This document shows, one piece after another, positions 1 through 6,355 of a DNA stretch of 15,762 nucleotides (the stretch's first letter is position 1; each line of letters begins with the position of its first letter). The DNA comes from UBA4656 sp002405525 (lineage in GTDB: Bacteria; Pseudomonadota; Gammaproteobacteria; Xanthomonadales; Ahniellaceae). The translations under genes and the position numbers were made by a program. The stretch is taken from positions 1 to 15,762 of the forward strand of contig DAIMGT010000083.1 of NCBI GenBank assembly GCA_036723735.1, in the 5' to 3' direction. Under the pieces are notes generated by a model that saw only the letters and a program-made list of their open reading frames with translations, made no database searches and was not told the DNA's origin.

Positions 1-3
1 CCG

Positions 4-73
4 CCCCCCGTGGCCCGTGGCCCCCGCGCCGCCGCCCGCCGCCCCCCCCGCCCGCCGCCCCGGCCGCCCTCCC
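4..73 (-). other. C-tract array, G-quadruplex-prone on the minus strand
   Basis: At least nine runs of three or more C fall within 70 bases on the plus strand (for example 4-9, 14-16, 21-25, 35-37, 42-49, 51-53, 58-61, 67-69, 71-73). The minus strand can therefore form G-quadruplexes. It lies upstream of the glyA promoter and at the window edge. No gene is supported in it. Confidence 0.5.
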
Positions 74-101
74 GGCGCGGGGCCGGCCCGTTCCACGGGC
101 G

Positions 102-130
102 TGGATACTTGTCCGGAGGCTCTCTATCAT
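102..130 (+). promoter_or_regulatory. candidate sigma-70 promoter of glyA
   Basis: A -35-like hexamer TGGATA (102-107, 4 of 6 consensus bases) is separated by 17 bases from a -10-like TATCAT (125-130, 5 of 6). This is one of few AT-rich spots in a very GC-rich upstream region. Initiation would fall near 137, giving a leader of about 47 bases before the glyA ATG. It was found by eye, with no expression evidence. Confidence 0.4.
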
Positions 131-144
131 CGCAAGGCGTTGCG
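131..144. promoter_or_regulatory. palindrome CGCAA-N4-TTGCG, possible operator of glyA
   Basis: A perfect inverted repeat, CGCAA then GGCG then TTGCG, starts one base after the predicted -10 and covers the predicted transcription start. Its arms and spacing equal the core of the PurR box of enteric bacteria (CGCAAACGTTTGCG), and glyA is a known PurR target in E. coli. The centre here is GC rather than the CG usual for LacI-family operators, and PurR is not generally expected in Lysobacterales, so the cognate protein is unknown. A position on top of the start would suit a repressor. Confidence 0.35.
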
Positions 145-183
145 GTCGCCGGTACCGGCGGCCCCCAAGCCTTGGGAGTTGCC

Positions 184-1437
184 ATGTTTCCTGCCGACCA
201 GCGCATTGCCGGCTACGACCCCGAACTGGCGGCCGCCATCGCGGCCGAGCGGCAGCGGCAGGAGGACCACGTCGAGCTGATCGCGTCCGAGAACTACGCC
301 AGCCCGCGGGTGCTCGAGGCCCAGGGTTCGGTGCTGACCAACAAGTACGCCGAAGGCTATCCCGGCAAGCGCTACTACGGCGGCTGCGAACACGTGGACG
401 TCGCGGAGCGACTCGCCATCGAGCGCGCCACGGCGCTGTTCGGCGCCGACTACGCCAACGTGCAGCCGCACTCCGGGTCGCAGGCCAATGCCGCGGTCTT
501 CCTCGCCCTGCTCAGTCCGGGCGACACCATCCTCGGCATGAGCCTCGCCCACGGCGGGCATCTCACGCACGGCGCCAAGGTCAATTTCAGCGGCAGGATC
601 TTCCATGCCGTGCAGTACGGCATCGACCCCGCCACCGGCCTGATCGACTACGCCGAGGTCGAGCGCCTCGCCGTCGAACACAAGCCGAAGATGCTGATCG
701 GCGGCTTCAGCGCCTACTCGCAGGTGATCGACTGGGCGCGGATCGCGGCGATCGCGAAGTCGGTGGGCGCCTTCTTCGTGGTCGACATGGCGCACGTCGC
801 GGGCCTGTGCGCCACCGGCGTCTACCCGAACCCGGTGCCGCACGCCGACGTGGTGACCTCCACCACCCACAAGACGCTGCGCGGCCCGCGCGGCGGCATC
901 ATCCTCGCCAAGGCCAACGCCGAGATCGAGAAGAAACTGCAGTCGATGGTCTTCCCCGGCACCCAGGGCGGCCCGCTGATGCACGTGATCGCGGCCAAGG
1001 CGGTGGCCTTCAAGGAAGCGCTGGAGCCGACCTTCAGGGCCTACCAGCAGCAGGTGGTGAAGAACGCGCAGGCGATGGCGAGCACGCTCATCCAGCGCGG
1101 CTACCGCATCGTCTCCGGCGGCACGCAGAACCACCTGATGCTGGTCGACCTGATCGGCCGCGAGGTCACCGGCAAGGACGCCGAAGCCGCGCTCGGCGAG
1201 GCCCACATCACGGTCAACAAGAACGCCGTGCCCAACGACCCGCGCTCGCCCTTCGTCACCTCCGGCCTGCGCCTGGGCACGCCTGCCATCACGACGCGCG
1301 GCTATCTCGAGAAGGACACGGTCGAACTGTCGCACTGGATCTGCGACGTGCTCGACACGCCCGCCGACGAATCCGTGCTCGCCCGCGTACGCGAGCAGGT
1401 CACCGCCCAGTGTCGCCGCTTTCCCGTTTATGGTTGA
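184..1437 (+). CDS. glyA: serine hydroxymethyltransferase
   Basis: Cytosolic PLP enzyme that interconverts serine plus tetrahydrofolate with glycine plus 5,10-methylene-tetrahydrofolate, the main source of one-carbon units. The 417-residue product equals the usual length of the E. coli enzyme. Visible hallmarks are ELIASENYAS near the N-terminus, the NKYAEGYPGKRYYGG substrate region, the cofactor aspartate in VVDMAHVAGL (D201) and the PLP Schiff-base lysine in STTHKTLRGPRGG (K230). The frame is open for another 58 codons upstream, but that stretch is Pro/Arg low-complexity. The ATG at 184 has a GGGAG ribosome site (174-178) five bases away and gives the family N-terminus. nrdR follows after 70 bases; glyA-nrdR adjacency is common in related gammaproteobacteria. 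A promoter and a palindrome lie at 102-144. Confidence 0.97.
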   Translation: MFPADQRIAGYDPELAAAIAAERQRQEDHVELIASENYASPRVLEAQGSVLTNKYAEGYPGKRYYGGCEHVDVAERLAIERATALFGADYANVQPHSGSQANAAVFLALLSPGDTILGMSLAHGGHLTHGAKVNFSGRIFHAVQYGIDPATGLIDYAEVERLAVEHKPKMLIGGFSAYSQVIDWARIAAIAKSVGAFFVVDMAHVAGLCATGVYPNPVPHADVVTSTTHKTLRGPRGGIILAKANAEIEKKLQSMVFPGTQGGPLMHVIAAKAVAFKEALEPTFRAYQQQVVKNAQAMASTLIQRGYRIVSGGTQNHLMLVDLIGREVTGKDAEAALGEAHITVNKNAVPNDPRSPFVTSGLRLGTPAITTRGYLEKDTVELSHWICDVLDTPADESVLARVREQVTAQCRRFPVYG

Positions 1438-1470
1438 TCGGATCGCGCCCCGGTCCGCGCCTCGCCCGAC

Positions 1471-1500
1471 TGGGCCCTGGGCCCTATACCCTGGGCCCTA
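1471..1500. repeat. tandem TGGGCCC heptamers between glyA and nrdR
   Basis: Three exact copies of TGGGCCC lie at 1471-1477, 1478-1484 and 1492-1498, with a diverged fourth unit TATACCC at 1485-1491 keeping the 7-base register. GGGCCC is self-complementary, so copies two and three can form a 6-bp stem with an 8-base loop. This could end glyA transcripts or affect read-through into nrdR. The TATACC within it resembles a -10 box, but no convincing -35 is present. Confidence 0.5.
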
Positions 1501-1507
1501 GCTCTCG

Positions 1508-2032
1508 ATGCACTGCCCCTTCTGCCACCACGAAGACACCCGGGTCATCGACTCGCGCGTCAGCGAGGACGGGCTGACCGTGAGGCGGCGGCGCGAGTGC
1601 GAGTCGTGCAACGAGCGCTTCAACACCTTCGAGACGGCCGAACTGAAGCTGCCGGCCATCGTCAAGCACGATGGCCGCCGGGAGGCCTTCGACGAACGCA
1701 AGCTGCGCGGCGGGCTGGAGCGCTCGCTGCAGAAGCGCGTGGTCGCCGCCGACACCATCGACGGCATCGTCGAGCGCATCGTGCGCCGGCTGCGCACTTC
1801 CGGCGAGCGCGAGGTCGCCGCGCGCCGCGTCGGCGAGTGGGTGATGGCGGAACTGAAGGCCGTCGACCAGGTCGCCTACGTGCGCTTCGCTTCGGTCTAC
1901 CGCCGCTTCGAGGACGTTCAGGCCTTCCGCGAGGAAGTCGAGCGCCTCGAGCGCGACCTGCCGGTGATCGAGGGCAAGCAACTGCCCCTGCTGGCCGAAG
2001 AAACCACCGAGCCGCGCAAGGGCCGGCGCTGA
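1508..2032 (+). CDS. nrdR: transcriptional repressor NrdR (ribonucleotide reductase regulator)
   Basis: Nucleotide-sensing repressor that binds NrdR boxes upstream of ribonucleotide reductase operons when its ATP-cone carries dATP with ATP. The 174-residue product has the N-terminal zinc ribbon MHCPFC (C3, C6) paired with CESC (C31, C34), then the family signature NTFETAEL. An ATP-cone follows at about residues 46-136, with KHDGRREAFDERKL as its nucleotide-binding start. An in-frame TAG at 1499 forces the ATG at 1508, and no Shine-Dalgarno is visible in the few bases between. Translation may therefore be coupled to glyA or use a very short leader. The charged tail beyond residue 145 varies in this family. 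The GNAT gene follows after 25 bases, so co-transcription is likely. No NrdR box was recognised in the window; its targets are presumably elsewhere. Confidence 0.96.
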   Translation: MHCPFCHHEDTRVIDSRVSEDGLTVRRRRECESCNERFNTFETAELKLPAIVKHDGRREAFDERKLRGGLERSLQKRVVAADTIDGIVERIVRRLRTSGEREVAARRVGEWVMAELKAVDQVAYVRFASVYRRFEDVQAFREEVERLERDLPVIEGKQLPLLAEETTEPRKGRR

Positions 2033-2057
2033 GCGCCGACCGCGGCCGGGCGCCGCC

Positions 2058-2558
2058 ATGCGCATCGAGTATCTTGCCGACCACCCGCAGCACGCGCTGA
2101 CCCTGGCGCGCTGGCACCACCGCGAGTGGGGCGCCCTGATGCCGGACTGGACGCGCGGCGACGCCGAGCGCGAACTGGTGGGCCACGCCACGCGGCGCGA
2201 CATCCCCACCACCCTGGTCCTGCTCGGCGACGACCAGGCCCCGGTCGGCTCGGTCAGCGTGCTCGACGAGGACGCCAGCCAGTTCCGCGACCTCTCGCCG
2301 TGGCTCGCCAGCCTGTACGTGGCGCCGACGGCGCGCGGCCGCGGGCTCGGCGCGCGGCTGGTGCGGGCCGCGCTGGACCTCGCGCGCAACCACGGCGTGT
2401 CGCGGCTGTACCTGTTCACCCCCGACCGGGCGTCGTTCTACGAGCGGCTCGGGTGGACGGTGCTGGGCTCGCGGATGCTGGCGGGGCGCGCGGTGACGCT
2501 GATGGCGGTCGACCTGGCGCCGCCGCCTGCCGATGACCCTCGGTTCGCGCGAGCGTGA
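2058..2558 (+). CDS. GNAT family N-acetyltransferase
   Basis: Probable cytosolic acetyl-CoA-dependent N-acetyltransferase of unknown substrate, 166 residues, a normal single-domain GNAT length. Motif A is clear: beta-strand LASLYVAPTAR followed by the acetyl-CoA pyrophosphate loop R93-G-R-G96-L-G98 and helix ARLVRAAL. The C-terminal FYERLGW segment is the usual GNAT motif B region. The N-terminal HHREWG part is typical of small-molecule or peptide acetylating members, but that does not fix the substrate. It sits 25 bases behind nrdR and is probably the last gene of the glyA-nrdR transcription unit. In related genomes a GNAT gene often sits between nrdR and ribD; ribD is absent here, so synteny breaks after this gene. 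The ATG at 2058 has only a weak ribosome site. Confidence 0.88.
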   Translation: MRIEYLADHPQHALTLARWHHREWGALMPDWTRGDAERELVGHATRRDIPTTLVLLGDDQAPVGSVSVLDEDASQFRDLSPWLASLYVAPTARGRGLGARLVRAALDLARNHGVSRLYLFTPDRASFYERLGWTVLGSRMLAGRAVTLMAVDLAPPPADDPRFARA

Positions 2559-2703
2559 TCCTCGAGCGGCGGGCGCGGCGCGGGTCCGCGGCGAGAGGGG
2601 GCCGAAGGATCATGCCGGGACCGGCGGGCGACGATTGCGTGGCGCCGCCCCGGATGGGACACTCCATGGTCCGCTCGGACAAACGACTGATGGAGGGTTG
2701 CCC

Positions 2704-3489
2704 ATGTTGCGACTTGCCTGCCTTGCACTGACCGCTGCGATCGGCTTTCATGCGACCGACGTGCGGGCCACCGCCTTCGGGACCAACCCGCTGCCGGCCC
2801 CGGAAGCCCCGGGCGGCGATACCCCCGCGGGTTCCTGTGGCCCGGTGCTGTTGACCCAGACCACGTCCCAGACCGCGGTTCCCGGCACCATTGCATGCCT
2901 GGCCGGCGTTCTCCACGCCGAGAACTCCTACTACCGCGAGTACGGTCTCTCGGCGCTGCCGAACGGGCTCGACGTGTGCGCGGTGGAGCTCGCGATCGAA
3001 TCCTCCAACGCCGGCGATCCGGCGACCTCGCAGCCCCTCACGATCAACCTCTACAGCCAGACCGGGGGCGCTTTCCCGGGCGGTACCCGCACGCCGATCG
3101 GTACGGCGACCGTGCAGGTTCCCGATGGCGGCTTGCGCGGCTTCAGCGTCCCGGTGACGGGGTCCGTCCCGGCCGGCCAGTCGCTGGTGGTCGAGGCCCT
3201 GCTGCCGAACGGCCAGCCCGCCGGGCATTCGATGTTCCTTGGGTCCAACGCTGCCGGACAAAGCGGGCCGTCGTTCCTGCGGGCGCCGGCCTGCGGCGCG
3301 GCGGCGCCGGCCACCCTGGCCGCCCTCGGCTTCCCGAATGTCCACATGATCCTCAATGCGCGCGGCAGCGTGCCGGCCGGACTCCCCCCCGCCGTGCCGG
3401 TGCCCGGCCCCGGTGGGCTGGCACTGCTGATCGGCGCGTTGGCGTTGGTCGGCGCAGGCGTGTTCCAGTTGCGCCGTCGCATGACCTGA
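2704..3489 (+). CDS. secreted protein with C-terminal sorting tail (PEP/IPTL-CTERM-like)
   Basis: 261-residue exported protein of unknown function. A signal peptide spans residues 1 to about 22-24 (hydrophobic LACLALTAAIG, cleavage near VRA or TA). The mature part has four cysteines (C45, C65, C92, C197), enough for two disulfides, and alternating beta-strand sequence suggesting an extracellular beta-sandwich. The last 31 residues form a tripartite tail: motif VPVPGPGG (231-238), a hydrophobic helix LALLIGALALVGAGVF, then the basic stop QLRRR. This matches the architecture of exosortase-processed sorting domains, in which the tail is removed after export; no exosortase is in the window. The frame is open upstream to 2533, but the ATG at 2704 has GGAGGG (2692-2697) six bases away and begins the signal peptide. 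Known: tail architecture. Inferred: surface or matrix location. Confidence 0.85.
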   Translation: MLRLACLALTAAIGFHATDVRATAFGTNPLPAPEAPGGDTPAGSCGPVLLTQTTSQTAVPGTIACLAGVLHAENSYYREYGLSALPNGLDVCAVELAIESSNAGDPATSQPLTINLYSQTGGAFPGGTRTPIGTATVQVPDGGLRGFSVPVTGSVPAGQSLVVEALLPNGQPAGHSMFLGSNAAGQSGPSFLRAPACGAAAPATLAALGFPNVHMILNARGSVPAGLPPAVPVPGPGGLALLIGALALVGAGVFQLRRRMT

Positions 3490-3681
3490 GCGGGGATCGC
3501 GGCAGCCGCTCGTCCTGGGCGCGCGGCGGGCCCGTTGGTCCGGGCAAGGCGCCCGCGGGCCGCGCGCGCGGTCAGGCCGGTGGCAGTGCTGATCCCGTCG
3601 CCCGGCGCGTGTCGCCGATCCGCGCGGTCGAGCGCTTGCGCGAGACGCGCGGCACCCGATGCTGCCGAACCCCGGCACTGA
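3490..3681. other. intergenic stretch, no gene seen
   Basis: Between the sorting-tail protein and the small membrane gene lies very GC-rich DNA with several imperfect CGCG-rich inverted repeats. No ribosome site, convincing promoter or protein-like translation was found here. The open frames crossing it are Arg/Ala/Pro-rich and look like compositional artefacts. Confidence 0.4.
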
Positions 3682-3858
3682 CCATGTCGCAGGCCGATCG
3701 CCGGATGGCCCGAGTGGCGCGCGCCTACCTACACGGCGACGCTGGGATTCCTGCTGCTCGATGCGATCCTCGGGCTCCACCTGCGCGTCGCCGGGGTCGA
3801 GGAGCATCGCGCTCCGAAGGAAGGCCGTTACCTTGCCCTGCGCGGCCGTTTCGGTCTG

Positions 3859-4095
3859 GTGCTCTGGCGACCCGGGTGGTCGCTGGTGGTGGTCACCCTG
3901 GAATCGCTGGCTACCCTGCTGGCATTGACCTTCAGCACGGCGATCCGCGACCTGTGCGGCAGCGAGCGCGCGATCGAGTCCGGCGTCGACGCGCCCGGCC
4001 TTGCAGAGTGCCTGAACGTCTTCATCAGCGGTTCGGTCGCCTGGTATGGGTGGCAGCGCGGCATGCGGCGATTGTTCGACGCCCGGCGTTCCTGA
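3859..4095 (+). CDS. small membrane protein, unknown function, probably 5'-frameshifted
   Basis: No family is recognised. From the first usable start (GTG 3859) the product is 78 residues, with a hydrophobic helix (WSLVVVTLESLATLLALTF) and a second around CLNVFISGSVAWYGW, ending in RRLFDARRS. The same frame clearly continues upstream to about 3718. It encodes another hydrophobic helix (YTATLGFLLLDAILGLHLRV) and a polar segment with mostly G/C third positions, yet it contains no ATG, GTG or TTG between the TGA at 3679 and 3859. Two in-frame ATGs (3684, 3705) sit in the next frame just upstream and would join this gene if one base were removed between about 3705 and 3735. The intact protein would be about 135 residues with three membrane segments. 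Either the gene is decayed or the sequence has an indel. It converges on the beta-helix gene at 4169. Confidence 0.5.
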   Translation: MLWRPGWSLVVVTLESLATLLALTFSTAIRDLCGSERAIESGVDAPGLAECLNVFISGSVAWYGWQRGMRRLFDARRS

Positions 4096-4146
4096 TCGGC
4101 GGCCGCCTTGCCGCCGGTGCGCCCCGCCGAATCGGTGGTCGCGCGC

Positions 4147-4168
4147 GGACCGCGGCCGCCGGCGGTCC
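4147..4168. terminator. hairpin between convergent genes
   Basis: A perfect 7-bp stem (GGACCGC at 4147-4153 with GCGGTCC at 4162-4168) and an 8-base loop abut the stop codon of the minus-strand beta-helix gene and lie 52 bases past the plus-strand membrane gene. No T-run follows on either strand, so intrinsic termination is uncertain. Confidence 0.35.
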
Positions 4169-6124
4169 TCAGGGCGCTTCGAAGCCGTTGGCGAAGACCG
4201 CGTCCGGGCGCAGTTCGACCGCGCCGACGTCGGCGAGGCGATTGGGGTCGGCGGGCGCGAACGGGAAACCGAAGGCGACGCCGTAGTGGTCGAAGGGCGT
4301 GACGAACGGTGTCGAGGCTGCGGGCGTGGTCGGCGGCCGGCAGCGGTCGACCAGCGCGAGCGGCGGATTGAGCGCGGCGTCGAAGGCCAGCGCGCCGGTC
4401 ACCGTGACCAGCGGGCCGAGACTGTCGGTCACCTGGGTCGCGCCGGTGAAACCGGCGTCGGCCAGGGTGGTGAGGTAATTGCACCAGCGCAGCGTCAGCT
4501 GGGCGTTCGGTGCGCCGCCAAAACGCAGCAGCCGCGGCGCGCCGGTGTTGTGCAGCACCGTGCCCTGGATCGCCGCGCGCGAGGGGCCTTCGATGCGGAA
4601 GTAGCGATCGTGGGCGTTGCCGGTGACCGTGGTGTGGCTCAGGAACACGTCGGCCGGCCCGAAGCCTGCGGTGTCGGCCTCGAACAGTACGCTGTCGACA
4701 CCGGCGACCGTGTTGCCCTCCACGAAGCTGCTGCGCAGCGTGATCGGACCGATGCTGGTCGATGCCGCGATCAGCGAGCGCCGTGCGGCGTTGTTGCGCA
4801 CATGGGCCTGGTCCAGGGACAGCGGATAGGTCGTGGAAAGCAGCGGCACCACGGCGTCGGCGGCGAGGGTGCCGGTGGGTGCGTTGTCCTCGAACAGCAC
4901 GCAGGCACCGGCCGGCGGCAGGAAGCCGCAGCGCTGGCCCGGCGACGACGGCGCCAGCGTCAGGTCGGCGTTCATCCGCGAATCGAGTGCGCTCACCCCG
5001 CGTTCGCCGGCGCGCGGCAACACGCGGTTGCCGATGAACAGCAGGTTCTGCAACCGGAATGCCGGTCGCGTGGGCGGCGCGGGCGATGCCCCGCCGCGCG
5101 TGCGCCAGTCGTCCAGCGACAGGCCGCCGACGTCGTAGGACTGATTGTTCTGGATCAGCACGATGCCGTTGTTGCCGGCGCCGATCGCGCCCAGGGTGCG
5201 CACCTCGCCGACCGCTGCGACCACGAGGTCGAGGGTGGCGACCACCGGCCCGCTGCCGAACACGGAGGCGGCGCGGTCGAAGTTGCCGCTGACCAGGGCC
5301 ACGGCGCCCGGGTTCGGTCGCGGCTGGTAGCCGCCGCCGGCATGGCTGCCGATGCACAGGATGGCGGACGCGTAGCCGGCGTCGTTGCTGCTGATCGATC
5401 CGTCGCGATGCACCACGCTGCCGTGGCGCAGTTCCATCGGCGGTTCTCCGCTCGCCGTGGTCGCGCCGCCGCAGTAGATGCCGCCGGCGGCATTGGCCGC
5501 GGAGTTGTGGCGGATCTCGGCGCCTTCGTCGATGAAGAAGTCGATGCGTGCCAGCGGCTCGTTGACGCTGACCCGGCTGCCGACGAGGGCAACCCCGGCG
5601 CCTGAGCCGGCCTGGTTGCTGCGGATCGACACGCCGGACCCGACCAGCACCGAGGCCTCTCCGTAAACCGCGAGCCCGCCGCCGGCGTTGAGGCGATTCA
5701 GCGGGTTGAGCGCATCGCCGCCCTGCAGCGCGACGCGGCGCAGCTGGACGCTGCCGACCAGGCCATTGATCTGCAGTTCCAGCACTGAGCGGGGCAGGCC
5801 GCCCGCGCCATCGAAGACGCTGCGCCCGGCGTCGGCGGTCGGTGCGCCGGAGGGCGCGCCCGCCGTGCAGCTTGCATAGCCGCCCTCGATGCGCACGAAG
5901 CCCTGGGCGACGGTCGGCACGTACACCATCCCATCCGCCGCCGGATAGGTGCCGGCGTTGATCCGGATGTTGTGGTCGCCGCCGAAGCCCTCGATCGCAT
6001 CCAGTGCCGCCTGCAGGCTCGCGTGCGTGCAGCCGGCCCCGCTGCCGACCCGCAGCTCGAGCGCGACGGCGGGCGCGGAGAGGACGGTCAGAAGGGCGAT
6101 CATTGCAAGGGGTGACCACCGCAT
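4169..6124 (-). CDS. secreted right-handed beta-helix (pectin-lyase-like) repeat protein
   Basis: 651-residue exported protein with no visible catalytic motif. The start at 6124 was chosen because it opens a clean signal peptide (MRWSPLAMIALLTVLSAPAVA, cleavage about A21); the frame is open 21 codons further to 6187, but that extension lacks signal character. The mature start, with GAGCTHASLQAALDAI and a following INAGTY, is the classic entry into parallel beta-helix proteins. A long run of short strands with Asn/Gly turns then follows (for example ISSNDAG, IRSNQAGSGAG, VEGNTVAG, HTTVTGNAHD). The end has ADVGAVELRPD, resembling the choice-of-anchor Q terminus, and finishes with FANGFEAP, a short tail recurrent in secreted Lysobacterales proteins. 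It lies downstream of the propeller-cytochrome gene on the same strand with a 231-base gap, so it may have its own promoter. Likely periplasmic or extracellular; the substrate is unknown. Confidence 0.82.
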   Translation of the reverse strand: MRWSPLAMIALLTVLSAPAVALELRVGSGAGCTHASLQAALDAIEGFGGDHNIRINAGTYPAADGMVYVPTVAQGFVRIEGGYASCTAGAPSGAPTADAGRSVFDGAGGLPRSVLELQINGLVGSVQLRRVALQGGDALNPLNRLNAGGGLAVYGEASVLVGSGVSIRSNQAGSGAGVALVGSRVSVNEPLARIDFFIDEGAEIRHNSAANAAGGIYCGGATTASGEPPMELRHGSVVHRDGSISSNDAGYASAILCIGSHAGGGYQPRPNPGAVALVSGNFDRAASVFGSGPVVATLDLVVAAVGEVRTLGAIGAGNNGIVLIQNNQSYDVGGLSLDDWRTRGGASPAPPTRPAFRLQNLLFIGNRVLPRAGERGVSALDSRMNADLTLAPSSPGQRCGFLPPAGACVLFEDNAPTGTLAADAVVPLLSTTYPLSLDQAHVRNNAARRSLIAASTSIGPITLRSSFVEGNTVAGVDSVLFEADTAGFGPADVFLSHTTVTGNAHDRYFRIEGPSRAAIQGTVLHNTGAPRLLRFGGAPNAQLTLRWCNYLTTLADAGFTGATQVTDSLGPLVTVTGALAFDAALNPPLALVDRCRPPTTPAASTPFVTPFDHYGVAFGFPFAPADPNRLADVGAVELRPDAVFANGFEAP

Positions 6125-6355
6125 GTCGAAAACCCGGTGTGGAGGGACGGGCGCGATGATAGGCCTTTGCGCGGCGGGCATCATCATGTCCTCGGTCGCG
6201 CTGCCTTCGGTGAATCGGCGCGGCGGCCGGGCCGCACCGGAGCATGTTCGCAGCGGTCCGCGCGGCGCCGCGAACCCACGGCGCCCCGCAGGCCGGCAGC
6301 ATCGCGCGATGCGGGCGAACCGGATCGCCCGGATGCGCGCGCGGCAGCGGGCCTC
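6125..6355. other. 231-base intergenic region with stacked hairpins
   Basis: It separates two minus-strand genes. The part next to the upstream gene's stop holds four perfect inverted repeats: 6223-6235 (5 bp), 6264-6285 (7 bp, loop 8), 6299-6312 (a perfect 14-base palindrome, GCATCGCGCGATGC) and 6312-6331 (7 bp, loop 6). The part next to the beta-helix start holds the only AT-rich spot, including TATCAT on the minus strand (6156-6161), a possible -10 without a good -35. No protein-coding signal was seen. Confidence 0.4.
6299..6331 (-). terminator. double hairpin 3' of the propeller-cytochrome gene
   Basis: Two adjacent perfect stems begin 25 bases after the TAG stop of the minus-strand gene: CGGGCGA/TCGCCCG with a 6-base loop, and the palindrome GCATCGCGCGATGC. 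The stems are strong but there is no U-tract. They could be a 3' stability element or a Rho-linked terminator. Confidence 0.35.

Noticed and set aside
10..183. N-terminal extension of glyA by 58 residues
   Set aside because: The extension is Pro/Arg low-complexity, lies upstream of the predicted promoter in part, and the ATG at 184 has a ribosome site and the family N-terminus.
127..1335. 402-codon open frame on the minus strand
   Set aside because: It is the antisense shadow of glyA.
1438..1507. NrdR box upstream of nrdR
   Set aside because: No sequence resembling the AT-rich palindromic NrdR consensus is present; the gap is filled by GC-rich heptamers.
4046..5605. 519-codon open frame on the plus strand
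   Set aside because: It is antisense to the beta-helix gene, which has a signal peptide and repeat structure.
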